Program-made: the position numbers and the translations under genes
Notes under the pieces: generated by a model
Databases searched by the model: none
What the model saw: only the letters and a program-made list of their open reading frames with translations
Told to the model about the DNA's origin: nothing
NCBI GenBank assembly: GCA_963971425.1
Contig: OZ020517.1
Span: forward strand, 24,810,462 to 24,874,461
Length of the DNA: 64,000 nt
Reading direction: 5' to 3'
Source of the DNA: Bryoerythrophyllum caledonicum
Lineage: Eukaryota > Streptophyta > Bryopsida > Pottiales > Pottiaceae
In this document: piece after piece, positions 21,960 through 34,436 of the stretch
Layout: each line of letters starts with the position of its first letter
Position numbering within the stretch: position 1 is the stretch's first letter

Positions 21960-24345
21960 CAAATAGTGAATATTTTTGAAGCAAATAAAGATGCAGACGA
22001 TATTTAATTTAGGGAGAGAAGAATCCTTGACAACATATTTCGAAGAGAAGTTGTGGTCCCATTTTGTAGAGCGACAAAAACAAGAGTCAAAATGTGGCGC
22101 TATCAGCTTAAACAATAAACATGAAGGATTAATATTAAAGCCCGAGAGCACAAACGTTTGGCAAAAGAAGAGACCGTTCATCGCAACCATGGTATCAATA
22201 CCGGATTATAATGGAAAGGAGCGAGAAGATACCGAACTTTTCTCTAAACAATATCATAGAGCATGCATGACGAACGGAGATAGAACGGAGAAAACTTGGC
22301 TCAAACTTTCACCAATCCATCTGGATGACACTGCATCATTTTGGAATGGTCAACAAAATGCTCATAACAAATCCACCCAAAGTACTTTGACTGCAGTCCT
22401 TATTTCTGAGTTTTAAAAAAAAAGCTATCAAAGCTTGCTTGGTGCATTGACACTATGAGAAACCCCCGTTTTTTTCAATGCATTGAAAAACCTACTTGTT
22501 GTAAAAAAAAACATGTTGTGACATCAATATTGATGTCACCTAAAATCCTTCTACCTTAACAAGAAAAAATTGTCCAAGATTTTTCTTAACAAGGTTGATT
22601 TGGGGTTGTCAACTTCTTAAGGTCCAAAACAACGTGGTCTAAAAAGCTTTAGAAAAGGCTCCAGGTGGAGAGGTGTTTGTATCCACACAAGGAAAATTTT
22701 CCTTTACGTAGTGCCACACAAGACTTTTTTCATCAACTTCCATTCTAACAGGTCATTGTCGTAGAATTTGAAATTGGCTGACGTGGACCCTCAGTTTCTA
22801 ACATAGACAGCCTGCATTAGCTCGTGACACGATTTTTCACATGAAATTTGGAGAAGAAAATCCGTAGCTACTTTGAAACTTAAACTCGGTTTAGCGTCTG
22901 TGCTGCGGCGTTCGGATGCTACACGACCCTTTTATTTGCACACAAATTGGAGTGTTGTGGAACTGAGAGCCGTGTTGATTCAGAAGGATGATGAGGGATG
23001 ACAGTACGTTGTGGTGTTTGCTTTTAGGAGCAACAACAACGTGGAGTCAAACAATTTGTCTTCTAAAAGAGAGGCTTTGGCCGCGGTTTGGTCCATGTAG
23101 CTCATTTGAGATTCTATTTTTATGGGCAAAGTTTTACGTTGATGATCAAACATCAGCCTTTGAAATAGCTCATGGAGTCAGACATGCTTTCTGGCAAGCT
23201 TGCCACATGGGCTTTGTTGCTTCAGGAGTATGGCTTTGAGGTTGTCCATCAGGCCGACATCAAAAACTTGGATGGGGATTGCCTTTCTTGCAATCCAAGT
23301 CCTTTGAAGGGGATTTCACCGATATCAAGTGGCATAGATACTATAATAGAAAATTAGTCCCTAGGTGGCATGCTGTGGCTTACCTCACTTTGATATCTGG
23401 CTCCGCATCTATGTTCTCCGATTTGGCAACGGATAAGAGCTTGATAAGACCCAAGTTGTTAGAGACGTGTGAGAAGACGTTCCAATCTAGGTCGTTTTGG
23501 TCTACGACAGACTCATTTGATGTCGCGCATCCACTACTAGTGGACCGATATATATCAACAGACCGCCATGTATGTTTTTCGATGTGAAGTGAGCAATCAA
23601 GTCCAATTCAACTTCAACACCTTGTCGCCACAGCAGCAGCCTTTGCCTATTATGGAGTTTGGATTTTGCCAAGCAGCTTGTTGACACTCCACGTTGAGCC
23701 AAATATACATTAGTTATGGTGGAGCACTTTAGCAAGTGGATTGAGGTTGTGGCACTATCCCAAAACTCTTTGGAGTTGGCGGCCATGGCATTCCTCGACC
23801 GAGTGTTGGCTCGTTTCAGAGCCCTAGTTAAGATTCTAACAGACCAAAGGCGTGGGTTTCTTTGGAGCTTTGAAGCTTTGTGTACGAAAGCTTTGATTGA
23901 CTATTATATCACTTTCTTGCGACACTTTCTATTGAGCTTACATCATGCATGTATTATAGAAATTCTTCTAAAGGTCCTTCTTTCCATTTCTTGATACCCG
24001 TAAAAAAACCACTCAAGGTATTTTTGGTGGATAGTGTGTCTCACTACTTACAAGCGGGGTATTAGATTGAAACAATATCAGTGAAGAAGGTCATGCGGTG
24101 TTCTATGGATTTGAAGATGTTGGCCGAGTATCATCAGAGTCCTTATGGAGCCCCAATTGAAAAAGCCAACGGTCTTAAAAGAAATGTGGATGATTTTTTA
24201 GTGTACACAGTCATAGTAAGAACTCCGGCCTTCAAGAAGGTCGGCATGAATAAAGTGTCTGTTTGTTCCCTTCACTATATCAATGTCCAAAAGACAAAGA
24301 TAAGTGGATCGGAACTACTGCCCCCTTTTGGAGGTAGACACTATG
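21960..24345 (+). mobile_element. Ty3/Gypsy fossil, heavily broken
   Basis: A decayed internal region in plus orientation. A gag piece (about 21976-22416) shows EDTELFSKQYHRACMTNGDR and PIHLDDTASFW. RNase H remains follow at about 22860-23330 (GKLATWALLLQEYGFEVVHQ), then an integrase-core piece at about 23716-23930 (DRVLARFRALVKILTDQRR). The reverse transcriptase is largely missing or unrecognisable. The element is broken in many places and is old. The RNase H and integrase wording matches the fossil at 61.4-64.0 kb, so both belong to one lineage, distinct from the young element at 9744-19637. Confidence 0.75.
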
Positions 24346-26394
24346 GTAGGTAGTAGGTGAGAAAGGAGAAGTATCTCCTTTGATAGGTGGATTTAAGAGT
24401 GGAACTAAGAGAAGAGTTTATTTATTGATTTAAAGATGTACATATGATAGTTTTTTTAAAAAATTTAAATTTTTATTAACGTTATTGGATATATATATAT
24501 ATATATTTTTTTTTTAATTTTTTAATTTTTTTAATTTTTTTTAAAAATTAATTTTTTTAAGACATGAGATATCCTAAAGAAATCCTAAGAGAGTCTAGTA
24601 TAGATGGTTCACGGTTCAATCATTGGAGAAGGCAAAGTAAGACTTCATAACTAAAGTATGTGTCTAAAGTAGAGCCCTAGTAAGGTTTTAAGGAGAATAG
24701 TTTATAAGTAGAATAGATCATAGTCTAATTTTTGTGAAGTAGAGCTTGACAATTAATAGTCTGTCTCGGATAAGATAGGAACTAATGATGATGTTTAGAA
24801 GAGAAGTAGCTTAAGGAAGGTGTAAAAATTGTAGTGTTCTCTACATCATGTGTCCAACCTGGGCCGCCAATTGTTCTTTTGATAACTCCTTTGGATGTCC
24901 AAGCAACCATCGATTATGGCCCCAATGCGTTGCTCCCTCTTGTGGCGGTATCAAATTTGCAATTAAACCCTAGAGGGTCACGGTCCACTAAGGTACCCCA
25001 TTTTTGGTGTCACAGTGTCACAAAAGTAAAAAAAAACACTACTTATTTATTATAAGGATATATAAATCAGGAAAATGGCATAATTGAACTTGGTGGAATG
25101 ATTGACATTACTAATGGATCCTAGGGTCCAAGGGCAATTCACCATTTTGTAATCATTATTAGGTTTTATTCACTATTTCACTAAAAAATGAGAAATTCTA
25201 TAAAAAATTGAAAATAATCTTTTTTACACTTTTGTTAATTGGAAAAGGAAATAAACAAGATTGAACAGGTATATATAATTTTTTAATAATTAGTTCATTG
25301 TTTAAATAATTGTAAACTCAAAATTAGGAATTTTTAGCGTCACAATGTCCCTCCTCTCAAGTTTAGCATTCCTAAAAAATTCCTTGTAGAAGGAATAAAA
25401 TATTATAAAAATCAGGCCTACATGTAGGATCAAGTTAACTTCTATCACCAATCAACCAAAATGTTTAAAACTTTTTTTGAATTTTTAATTGAATTCTCAG
25501 TTTTTGCCCAAAAGTGAGTAACCCTAGTGGACTATGACCCTAGAGTTGATCATGATTGGGTCCTTTATATGTTACTTCAAAGTAACGAATTGGTCCTTCA
25601 ACTTTAGTCCTCTCCAACCATAGAAATTGGCCCAATACTCTGGCTTGATCGCGAATGAGATCTCCAATGAATTGTACTTGATCTGTGTTAGTTGCAGAGG
25701 GTTCAGACCTCTCTGGCACTCGAGTAGGTAGAGGAGGATAGATTGGAGGTCTTGGACTAAGATGGGCTCTACCACGACGTTCAAAGTTTGGAGATGGATC
25801 TACCCTTGGCCTTTGAGTAGGGGGTTGTAGAACCACGTCAATCATGGGTAGAAATGGGCGATGTCTACTCTAAGGAGACGATGGTTGTGTGAGGGGTAGA
25901 TTGTGATTTGGAAGATCAAAAAATGAAAGCTCTCGCTTAGGTTGTGGAACTTCTGGTACTAACATCGGTTGGGGATTTGTCTCGATGGAATGTGGGAGGA
26001 TTACATCGACTAGGTTCTTGGTGTTAGGGAAGATATTTTAGTTTGTAGGCAAAGTCATCTTCCTGTGAAATTTATTCATATGTCAAGATATGTGTGGACC
26101 GTTTAACTTTTTGACAGAAATTATATGACGGTGGTTCTGGCTGTAATGAATTGATTATGTTGGCCATAAGTCAGTTGTCAAGTTGGCTGGTTTCTTGATA
26201 TAGAAATGGAATCTAGAGAATTTGTCGTTGAGCATAAATTATTAATAGTGCAGTATTTCATAGCATTTAATGTAAACAGACTATGGGGGATCTTGGATTG
26301 TGGATATTGGTTGGTTGTTTTCAATTCGTCGTTTGTATAATAGTATAGACATAGCATGGTGCGCGAGGATGGTGTTAATATTTCTAAATGTGTG
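24346..26394. other. AT-rich intergenic DNA, no gene assigned
   Basis: 24489-24550 is a (TA)n run passing into T-rich sequence. GTCACA(G/A)TGTC phrases occur at about 25010 and 25339. The only open frame of note is 25540-25845 on the minus strand (101 codons, proline/arginine-rich N-terminal half, then QVQFIGDLIRDQARVLGQFLWLERTK), which I do not recognise and which may be a piece of a transposon protein. The 3' end of the LINE that starts at 33516 may reach into 26.0-26.4 kb, but no poly-A tail is visible. Confidence 0.4.
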
Positions 26395-26990
26395 TTAAAT
26401 GGTGGTAATAGGGATATTAAATCTGTCTGTAAGTATTGTTATTGGCAAATTATGTGAGGAGGCTCTAGCTCCGGCTGTGACAATAATAATAGGATCTATT
26501 TTCCAGCCTTGGCTAGTTATACTGTCAAGTAGCGGTTGATATTTAATAGTTTTGTTGAGAATTGTTTGAGTAGAGAATCTATCATTGCAGTATGCAAATT
26601 CAATAAATTGAATTGTTAAATTTGGATTTGTAGCGGTGGGAGGGGTGGTGTTTAGTGGGAGGCCTCGAACACATAGTATGTCAGGCTTAAATTGAGCATT
26701 GCATTGGCAATGGGGGAGGAGACATGTACATGGTAGAATCCAGGGTGGAACGGTATTTTCCGGTGGGCTATTGTTATATGTACCTGCATGCATGAGGGTG
26801 TAACAACGTGATTTATTCGAGGAAATTAACATTTTTGTAGTTCCCATATAGCTTTATTGTGTCTTTTGGTGATTAAAGCATGTTTATGGAGGTGTTGGCA
26901 TTTTAACAAGACATGGTGCCATGTGTCGGAATCAGTCGAATTGCATATTGAGCATGTTACAGTAGGAAATCAAATATGTCCAAAGAATAG
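26395..26990 (-). pseudogene. LINE C-terminal zinc finger and possible PD-(D/E)xK-like domain
   Basis: CSICNSTDSDTWHHVLLKC (about 26955-26890) is a CCHC-type finger like those after the RNase H in many LINEs. The next 150-codon ORF (26847-26395) contains CTCLLPHCQC, then KPDILCVRG (26671-26697), IQFIEFAYCNDR, a helix with TIKYQPLLDSI and a final strand IIIVTAGARA. The order PD ... (E) ... long helix ... strand recalls PD-(D/E)xK nuclease folds. I cannot confirm that without a profile search. Confidence 0.45.
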
Positions 26991-27329
26991 TTGTTTTCGA
27001 GCGTTTCCCATGTATCGTCCAGTTCAGAATTTGATAAGGCAAGTAATTTGTGCGTCAGTGAGGGTGGAGTTATTCCAGAAGCTTGTTGAGAGTCTTGTAT
27101 CAATGTCATTATTATTGAGCCAATTTTCTATGTTGGAAAATTGTGTTGCTATGATTTCTAGGTTATGAATTCTATCATATTTTAGTAAGTGTTTCTCTAT
27201 AAATCTTATTGGTCCTTTGTCTGGTGAATTTGTCATGTCAGACCATTGATCTTGGTGATAATAGTAGGGGGTAGGGTGGGCGTATTCGTGTGGTTTGGAG
27301 GCATGTTTGTGAGGTTTATTGGTGCCCGC

Positions 27330-27800
27330 TTTGGCTAATTTATCTACATGTTCATTGCCTGATATATGGGAGTGGGCTTTAACTTTGAGTAGTGTAATGG
27401 GATGTGTTCTTTTAAGTAGGAGGTGAATTATTGAAGTTAAGAGAGTGCAGTCGAGGTGGTTATTATGCGATGTTGGGTGTGTAATATGGGTATTAAGAAG
27501 ATAAAGGATATTTAGACAATCTGTGAAGATATATGTTGGTTCATTTGGGAATTGTTTGAGAATCATTTTCAGAGTTTTATAAAGAGCCATCATCCGAGCT
27601 CGTAGAATATTTTGTAGGCCATGTAATCATTTGGAGATATTTAGTTCCTTTAAGCTGTTATAAATGCCATATCCGGCGGTTTCACTTTTCCAGATTTGAG
27701 GACTAATTTCCATAGGTTCCATGAAGGAACCATTTGTATAGTAGCAGTATTCAGGGTTGAATTTCATAGGAGGACGTGTGTTGTAATGTAGGAGAGGAGG
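27330..27800 (-). pseudogene. LINE RNase H domain, decayed
   Basis: CYYTNGSF (usually TDGS; the first aspartate is asparagine) and SETAGYGIY lie at 27751-27670. After a break come TYIFTDCLN (second aspartate) and LLKVKAHSHISGNEHVDKLAKAG (histidine and last aspartate region), at about 27545-27325. This is the ribonuclease H of LINEs, which removes RNA from the new hybrid. The position downstream of the RT fits R1/I/Tad-type and plant/algal LINEs. Confidence 0.8.
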
Positions 27801-30149
27801 TGGAGAAAGGGTATTACTACAGTGGGAGGTAGGATATGGAACGGCGGACAAATGTTTGCTATGGTTGACTTTGAGTTGTGTTGGGGCTGATGGTTTGGGG
27901 TTAGTGTAGATGTAGTCAATGCCTAGGGTTGGTGCTATGGTATGAATTGTATTTAGTTGTTCTACATTACTTATATTATTGTTTTGGTGATGTATGCATA
28001 AGATTTGTAAGTTAGATGGTTTAGTATTATGTTTATGAGATGGGCTATTGAAACTAGGCTTGGTGAATATAATGGTATCGGCATCAAAGAATGTAATGAT
28101 GTGTGTGTCAAGAAATGGTCCTGTAAATGGTGTGGGGTTTGTGTACCAAATTGTGTTTGGGGCAATTATGAAGGTTATGTTGTTGGGTTGTTGTTGTGCA
28201 ACTAATTTGGCCCTATGTATGGCTTGTTTAATATCCGCATTTGTGTGGGGATGTGCAAGTCCTATACCCTGCCATTTGGAATCAAATGCTTTCCCAAGTG
28301 AGCCAAATATTTTGTCCCTATCAAAAGGTGAAAAAAACTTCTCTAGTATTGTGGGACACGTGAATGGTGATGAGAAGTAGGAGTGAATTATATCAAATAA
28401 ATATGCGAGGGAGTGAAGGATTTCGGTTGGTAGAGTGTATTGTACCGATTTAAGGGGAGGTTTATTGGAGATTTACGATTTATATGGTTGGTATAACCAT
28501 ATTATTTCGGTTTCAAAAGATTGAATACGTGGAGTGATGTCAAGAACATTGTGGTTGGATTGGTGGTATTGTTTCCATAACCATTCTAATCTTGTAGTGC
28601 TTATAGTGGTGAGGTGATGTCCATTATGTTCATAGAGGTGGGCTTTGTCATTTTGGACTATTATGGTGGGTGTTGAGATATTAATGTCAGAATCAAGGTT
28701 ACATTCTATGATAGAAACTGAGAGGAGTGAGATGTTCGTAGGTGGGTGGACATAACGGGTATCACTAGTTTGTATTTGAGGGTGGTGGGCGGCTACTATA
28801 TTGGCATAATGGTTGAACTCTTGTTGTTGAAAATAGTTAATAAAGAGGAAGTTGTTGTGGTTGATAATGTTAGTGTTATTCCATGGGAGAAGATGGCGTT
28901 GTGGTTGCCATTTCATATATTGTGTGTTACTAATTATCCATTGACATAGAAAGACTGTGTCATTTATTATTATATGATTTATATTGGTGTATTTCCAAGT
29001 ACGGTGGTTTATTGTATTACAAATGGGATATATTGTGGGATTTTTGAGTATGTGTGAGGGAGGACGTGTGAAGTTAATGGCATTATGTGTCATTGGGGGG
29101 TCAAGAGGTATTGTAATTTGAATGGTAGTAATATTTTGTATAATAATGTATGTGGATTTTAGTGTACGCAGTGGATAATGTGTAGTACATGTTTTGGGAC
29201 GGTACATGTTGGGTGACAAAATAATTGTGTAGCAATGTGAAGCGCTGATTTAATTAATTTTGTAGAAGGGGTATAAAATGTTTTGAAATCATCATGACTC
29301 ATGAAATGAGTACCATTAGGGAGAGTAATATGCTGAAGTGTTGTTATGTTGTATGTATGAAGTTTTGTAACAGTTTAGTTGATAATGCATTATTAAGGTT
29401 GGATAGTTATTCTGCTTCGGTGAGCCAAGTTTATTCTAGTGGTGATGGTTTTAGTAGAAATTGTTCAAGAGTGCTGCGTAGGTGAAGGCCAGCATAAGTC
29501 TTTAGTAAAAATATAGTACGGGTGATGGGGGAACGTATGCAATCCAATTTTTTAAGGCGGCTTAGGAGTTGAGATCCTCCATATTTAGTGAGGATGAATT
29601 TTAGGAGACCGTTATATATAATTCCGATATTTCCTATGTCCTTAAGTGCTTTGAGTAATTGGTCTCTTATACATCAAAAGTATGCATTTTTGAGTGACAA
29701 GGCATTCATTCCATAAAAGTTTATTGGGAGTTGGGTTATTATGTTTGACATGCATTTGGAGAGACCACAAATGGTTTTATGTAGCGCGATAATTTTCTTA
29801 TCTAATTTTTTAATGGCAGGCATGGAATATGGTACAGAGTAAAAGCTATATGCTATGCGTGCTCTTATTACGGTATCTGCCATGTGGATTTTATGTTTCA
29901 TTGTACATGAGCATATTATAAGATCATTGCATTGTTTTATCAAGTTAGTGGTTGTGGCGTGTATTTGTATCTTTCATTTAAAAGAAGCTACAAGTTGAAT
30001 TCCAAGGTAGGGATATGATTCGTTTCGGTGTAAAGTAGGTATAGGTTGTCCATGGAAGTTAATATTTGTTGCTTAGAGATGGGCTTTGAATTTGGTTGGA
30101 TTCATTTTTGATTTGTTAGGGCTATTTGTTAGTGCACATTTTAGAAACT

Positions 30150-30965
30150 CCAAGGTCCATTCCGGTCCATTGACAGAATCTGTCAAGTTTGTTAAGTTGG
30201 GTTAGTATGGAATGTAATTGGGCGGTTAGAGCTGCTAGATTGTCAGCATATGGAGCAGAATTGATAGTAGTTTTGGATGTTTGAAAATTATAACCATTAT
30301 TACCACGTTGCAGCCATTGGAGTAATGGTTGAAGGAAAATGATGAAGAGATATGGACTTAGCGTGTCTCCTTAGATAGTTCCTCGTTGAATGAAAATTGG
30401 GCAAGTTTGTCCAAAATGTTCACCTATAAATGTAGTAATGAATTTAGAGTAGATATTACCAATGAGAGCAACGGCGTCTAAAGGATACCCTGAGCCGTGC
30501 ATGATAGCAAGTAGTCTAGCGTAATCAATGGATCCAAAAGCATTTTTGAAATCTATATGTAAAATATAAATGCCCTGGTTTGTAAATTTGGCGTCTTTAA
30601 GGGAACAATGATAGTTTGAAGTTGTCTAGTTGTTCCTCTTTCTGCTCTAAAGCCCTCCTCGTTGTCATGAAGAATGCGGTGTTTTTTTACCGTAGGTGGA
30701 TAAGATGGATGTTAGTGTGCTTGTGAATAATTTCTATATTGTATTTGCAAGTGCAATTGATCTGTGATTGGATAAATATGATGGATTTCTTTTTTTATAT
30801 TGAAAAATTGTTAGACTAGTCTTCCAGGAGGGTGGGATTTGTTTTTGTTTGTAGCAGTGTTTGAAAAATATAAATAGTAAGATTTGGAAACGCAAAGGAA
30901 GATTTTTGAGAATAGAATTAGGGATTTTGTCTAGACCGAGAGCTTTGTTATTACCAAGGTTTTTT
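30150..30965 (-). pseudogene. LINE reverse transcriptase domain, decayed
   Basis: The landmarks read leftward: LGNNKALGLDKIPNSIL (KAxGxDxIPxE motif, about 30960-30910), HDNEEGFRAERGTTRQLQ (GFRxxRxTxxQ, about 30680-30620), IDFKNAFGSIDYARL (motif A, about 30560-30520), GDTLSPYLFIIFLQPLLQWL with a TAA just before it (motif B, about 30375-30305), APYADN (motif C at 30239-30256, YADN in place of YADD) and LDRFCQWTGMDLGVSKM. Motif order and spacing are those of LINE RTs. The altered YADD and the in-frame stop show that it is inactive. Confidence 0.85.
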
Positions 30966-31949
30966 AAGCATTAATCGTAGAGTTCTTGGATAGAGTATTC
31001 ATAGAGAGGAATTTGTTGTTCTCCACGTTTCACAAGTGTAAAGCCATCTAAGTCGTGCCAAGGGTATTGTCGCACTCCACATGTACATTGGAATGATGTT
31101 GTGGTTGATAATAGCAAGTAGGAACAATGGGGTAATTGTTTATAGATTGTTGTAAATATATTTCGTGTGTGATATCTTCAGGGTTTGTAATTAGATTGTT
31201 GTGTCGATCTATAATACAATCTAATGGACATGAGGTGTTGTCTTGAATACTCTTTTGTTTATTTTCTTTGGGCTTTCTTCATAAAATTTTCTGTATCTAG
31301 AGATTTCTTTTTTAATAGAATCTTTGGAATATTTGGTGGTAATTTTTCTAGCGAGGTGATTAGCATTTTTTGCAATGATTGCAATATTTTGGAGCCAATC
31401 TTCGTGTGGTATAGAGTTGGCCGGGGGTGGTGGTATTTGAACATAAAGGTGGTTTTGGATTGTGTTTATGATAGGGTGATTTCTCTAGTTGTCGGTGTTA
31501 TTAACTACATAGATGATTTTCCGTATAAAGTGATGTAGAGAGGTGTTTTTTCCATTGTTTAGAGAGTTTACTAGGGAGAAAACCACCTTGTTGAGCGGTG
31601 CGTTTGGTGAGTTGTGGTAGAGGAGTTTTAGAGCATGTTTTTTCAAGGGTATTACATAAGTTAGAGATAAGTGTATCCAAGGTTATACATGTTGCGTGCC
31701 ATTGTGTCTGTGTTAAGTGAGGGTTGGTATCTAGTATGTTGATGAGAGTATCAATGGTATGTGAATTTGCTTCCATAAATTGAGTTCTAACGAGTGAAAT
31801 GTTATGTGGTGGGATGGGGTTGAGAATTCTTTTGATTCGTGTTTTCACCGGAGAAAATAATCTAGATTATACTAGTGTGTTTGGTGGTAAATGTAAGTGA
31901 ATGGGATAATGGTATGAATTTAGATTTAGAGTCGTATTAGTGGTTGATG

Positions 31950-32690
31950 TGATGTTGGGGTGGTTAGTGGAATTCATGTAGAATCCGTTAATTAGGCTAG
32001 TGGTAGAGAAGTGGAGACCTCCTTGTCTTGAGTAAGATGTATTTGTGAGAATGTAGGTTAGATTATTGTTTGTGGTGAATAATTTCTATTGTATATCGTC
32101 CGTTGTTGGGATGATGTATATATTATCAATTGTACGGCCAATTAGAGCAATATCTCTATTAAAGTTGCCACATAAAAGATGTACATGATTTTGATGGTTG
32201 TTAAGAGTGTTAGAAATAGTGTTTTCGATATAACTAATGAGTCTAAGATCTTCGGGATGTGTAGACATGTAGATGTTTATGATTAACCAAGGTTGTAATT
32301 GTTGGTTTGCTATTCGGAGTATTTGAAGATATGGTGAGATGGAGGTTGGTGTTGGAATTTTTGAAATATTACAAGGGAATGCATATTTGTTATGTATCAT
32401 GGTGATAAGGCCTCCTCTAGTAGGAGTATAGGGAATTTTGCGTTGAATGCATCGTGTAAGTGCATGTGTGTTGTTAAAGATGATTTTATAGTCTGGGAAT
32501 AATTTTTGTATATATGTGGTTGATTTTTTGGCAATTAATTTTGTGTCTTGGATGTTTATGACTGCATGAGTGTTTGTATTGTTTTGAAGCATGTTTTGAA
32601 TGTTAGGAAGTGAGGTGTGGAGGAGGAAGGTATTCCAAGTGATAATGTGGGTTTGTGGACTGTCAGTGAGTACGGATTGTATGGGTGGTG
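31950..32690 (-). pseudogene. LINE endonuclease (EEP/APE-like) domain, decayed
   Basis: From about 32690 leftward: HIITWNTFLLH (the start motif of EEP nucleases), VINIQDTKL (position of the catalytic Q-E/D pair), RGGLITMIHNKY, WLIINIYMSTHPEDLRLISYI (the typical NVY...S strand), LLCGNFNRDI (usually GDFN; the aspartate is asparagine here) and near its end NSYHYPIHLHLPP (normally SDHYPI). These are the EEP landmarks in the right order. The domain nicks target DNA in live elements. Confidence 0.8.
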
Positions 32691-33065
32691 CGATGAGAGA
32701 AGGGAGATGAAGGGGGTGTGAATACTCAGGTATAGGTTGAAAAATGTGATAAGTTTAATTCAGTAAGTGCTCGGGTAGATAATGGAATCTATCTTTGAGA
32801 TTTTTCTCGTGTGAGAGTTGGTATTTTAGTGCATAAGAAATGGTATAGTTCTTCATGGATTGAGGTTTTATTTGTAAGAATGTGGTTGGAGTTATTTTGG
32901 AAGTTTGTATATGGATGTGTTATGTAAATGTGTCGTTCGGGGGTATTTGTGAGGAAAGTCATCTTTTGCAGAAGTGTTTTAGTCTATTCTAATGTTGGTA
33001 TTAGATTATTTGGATTAGAAAGGATATGATTGCAAGTTAATACTGAAGGATGAACAATAATAATT

Positions 33066-33500
33066 ATAGCGTATCAAATATAAGGAGCTATGTAACTATT
33101 TAAACTATTTATATATTGATTGAGGTATGGAAATTGACTGCTTTGTTCTATATGTTGATTATGGTTTGGTTTAAGGAAAGGTGCAAAGGATTGTGCTAAA
33201 TGTTGATATTCAGGGTATAATTTAATTGTACTAGAAATAAAATATGTTCTTGCACGTCGTCGATGTAATCATGGTGGATGAATTTTGAGAAGGTTAGGCA
33301 TCGAACTTGGGTTATATTCAATATCTCCACATCTATAAAAGAGGTTTGATGCATCAAATGTGTAATGAGATATTGTTGTGCAAATTGTAATGGGGTTATT
33401 AGTGGAAGTGTAAGTAGCGTTGTTGGTATCGTTATTATTAATGTTGTTGTGTGGTGTGTATTTTGATGTATTGTTTGTCTTATGTTTGATATTTACTTTG
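33066..33500 (-). pseudogene. LINE N-terminal region with degenerate 2A-like motif
   Basis: The frame contains SNLFYRCGDIEYNPSSMP (33301-33352 on the minus strand). The core GDIEYNP fits the D(V/I)ExNPGP signature of 2A ribosome-skipping peptides, which are known at the start of several LINE proteins, but the final GP is SS here. A stretch rich in N, T and S precedes it, and MPNLLKIHPP follows before a stop. The rest toward 33066 reads as basic and hydrophobic sequence (RRARTYFISSTIKLYPEYQ). Confidence 0.5.
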
Positions 33501-33518
33501 TGTTTGGTTTTGAATATA

Positions 33519-34248
33519 CAGTGGGCTCTCTTTATAAAAGCATATGATATAACAACAAATTCATTATAACAGGCGGCGTGGGCCCACAACATTTAGTTGC
33601 TCTCTACAACAGTCATTTGCTATTATAGCAACTTCCATCAAACCAAATTGTCACCCCACATAACATCCATTCAATCTAAGGCATGTCAGAATTGGTCATA
33701 ATCAAGGAATAGTCCCTATTGGTAAGATAAATTTGTTATTGTGGATTCCCATGAGAGTTAATTAATTTGTAAGTATGAGTCGTCATACTAAGGCATCAAT
33801 CAGCTCACCTACTCACATGTTCAATAAATCAACCACAGTGCATACATTACATTATACTTCACCATGCTCACTACCAGTACTCAAGATTAGTTTTTGAAGC
33901 ACACTACACACCATTACAAAAAAATTGGCATTAGTGATGAAGTTTAGTTACATGCCATTCATTGTTGAGGTTACATGCCCATCAACTGCCTTGATATGCA
34001 CTAATTGCTTGCACTAAATGCTCAATTTTTTTAGTTCTGCATGTGTCTGACCAAGCCCTTGACTGGTGTGCGTCATATAGAGATTACTTGCACCATCATC
34101 CTTTGATGCCATACTTTGATAGAATCATTCATTCAACAATATCATTTAACAGCCTTTCCCACCATTCCCATTACAACATCCATTCAATATTACAGCCTCT
34201 ATATATAACAGGCATAACCAACAGGGTTGTTATAAAAGGAGCTGACTA
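33519..34248. mobile_element. Probable pogo/Tc1-mariner-type MITE
   Basis: The ends CAGTGGGCTCTCTTTATAA (33519-33537) and, reversed, TAGTCAGCTCCTTTTATAA (from 34248) agree at most positions (16 of 21 counting the flanking TA). Both are flanked by TA (33517-33518, 34249-34250), the target duplication of this superfamily. Both subterminal regions repeat TATAACA-like words, as pogo-type MITEs do. The interior (about 730 bp) has no coding capacity. It lies between the LINE start and the broken protein to the right. Confidence 0.45.
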
Positions 34249-34436
34249 TACCATAGAAAAATACTTCTTGTTTTTGTTTGTTTGAAGGAAATTTTTGTTT
34301 CTTGTTTTGGTTTTTGATTTGGTGTATAAATATTCTATGGTATTGTAGTAGTATTTTATTGGTTTTTGGAATTTTATATATGTCTTTTTGGAATTATTAT
34401 TATCAATATAAAAATATATTACATAATATACCACCG

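Larger units (their letters stand above)
26395..33516 (-). mobile_element. LINE (non-LTR retrotransposon) relic with APE endonuclease, RT, RNase H and extra C-terminal domain
   Basis: Reading leftward on the minus strand, the parts follow in LINE order: a short N-terminal stretch with a 2A-like motif (33.35-33.29 kb), an apurinic-type endonuclease (about 32.69-31.95 kb), a linker, a reverse transcriptase (about 30.96-30.15 kb), a thumb/connection region (29.9-28.5 kb), an RNase H (27.80-27.33 kb), a CCHC finger (about 26.96-26.88 kb) and a C-terminal domain (26.85-26.40 kb). The frame is interrupted many times, and key acidic residues are changed in three domains, so it is dead. The sense strand is strongly poor in G. 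No target duplication or poly-A tail was found. The 5' end abuts the MITE at 33519. Confidence 0.85.
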
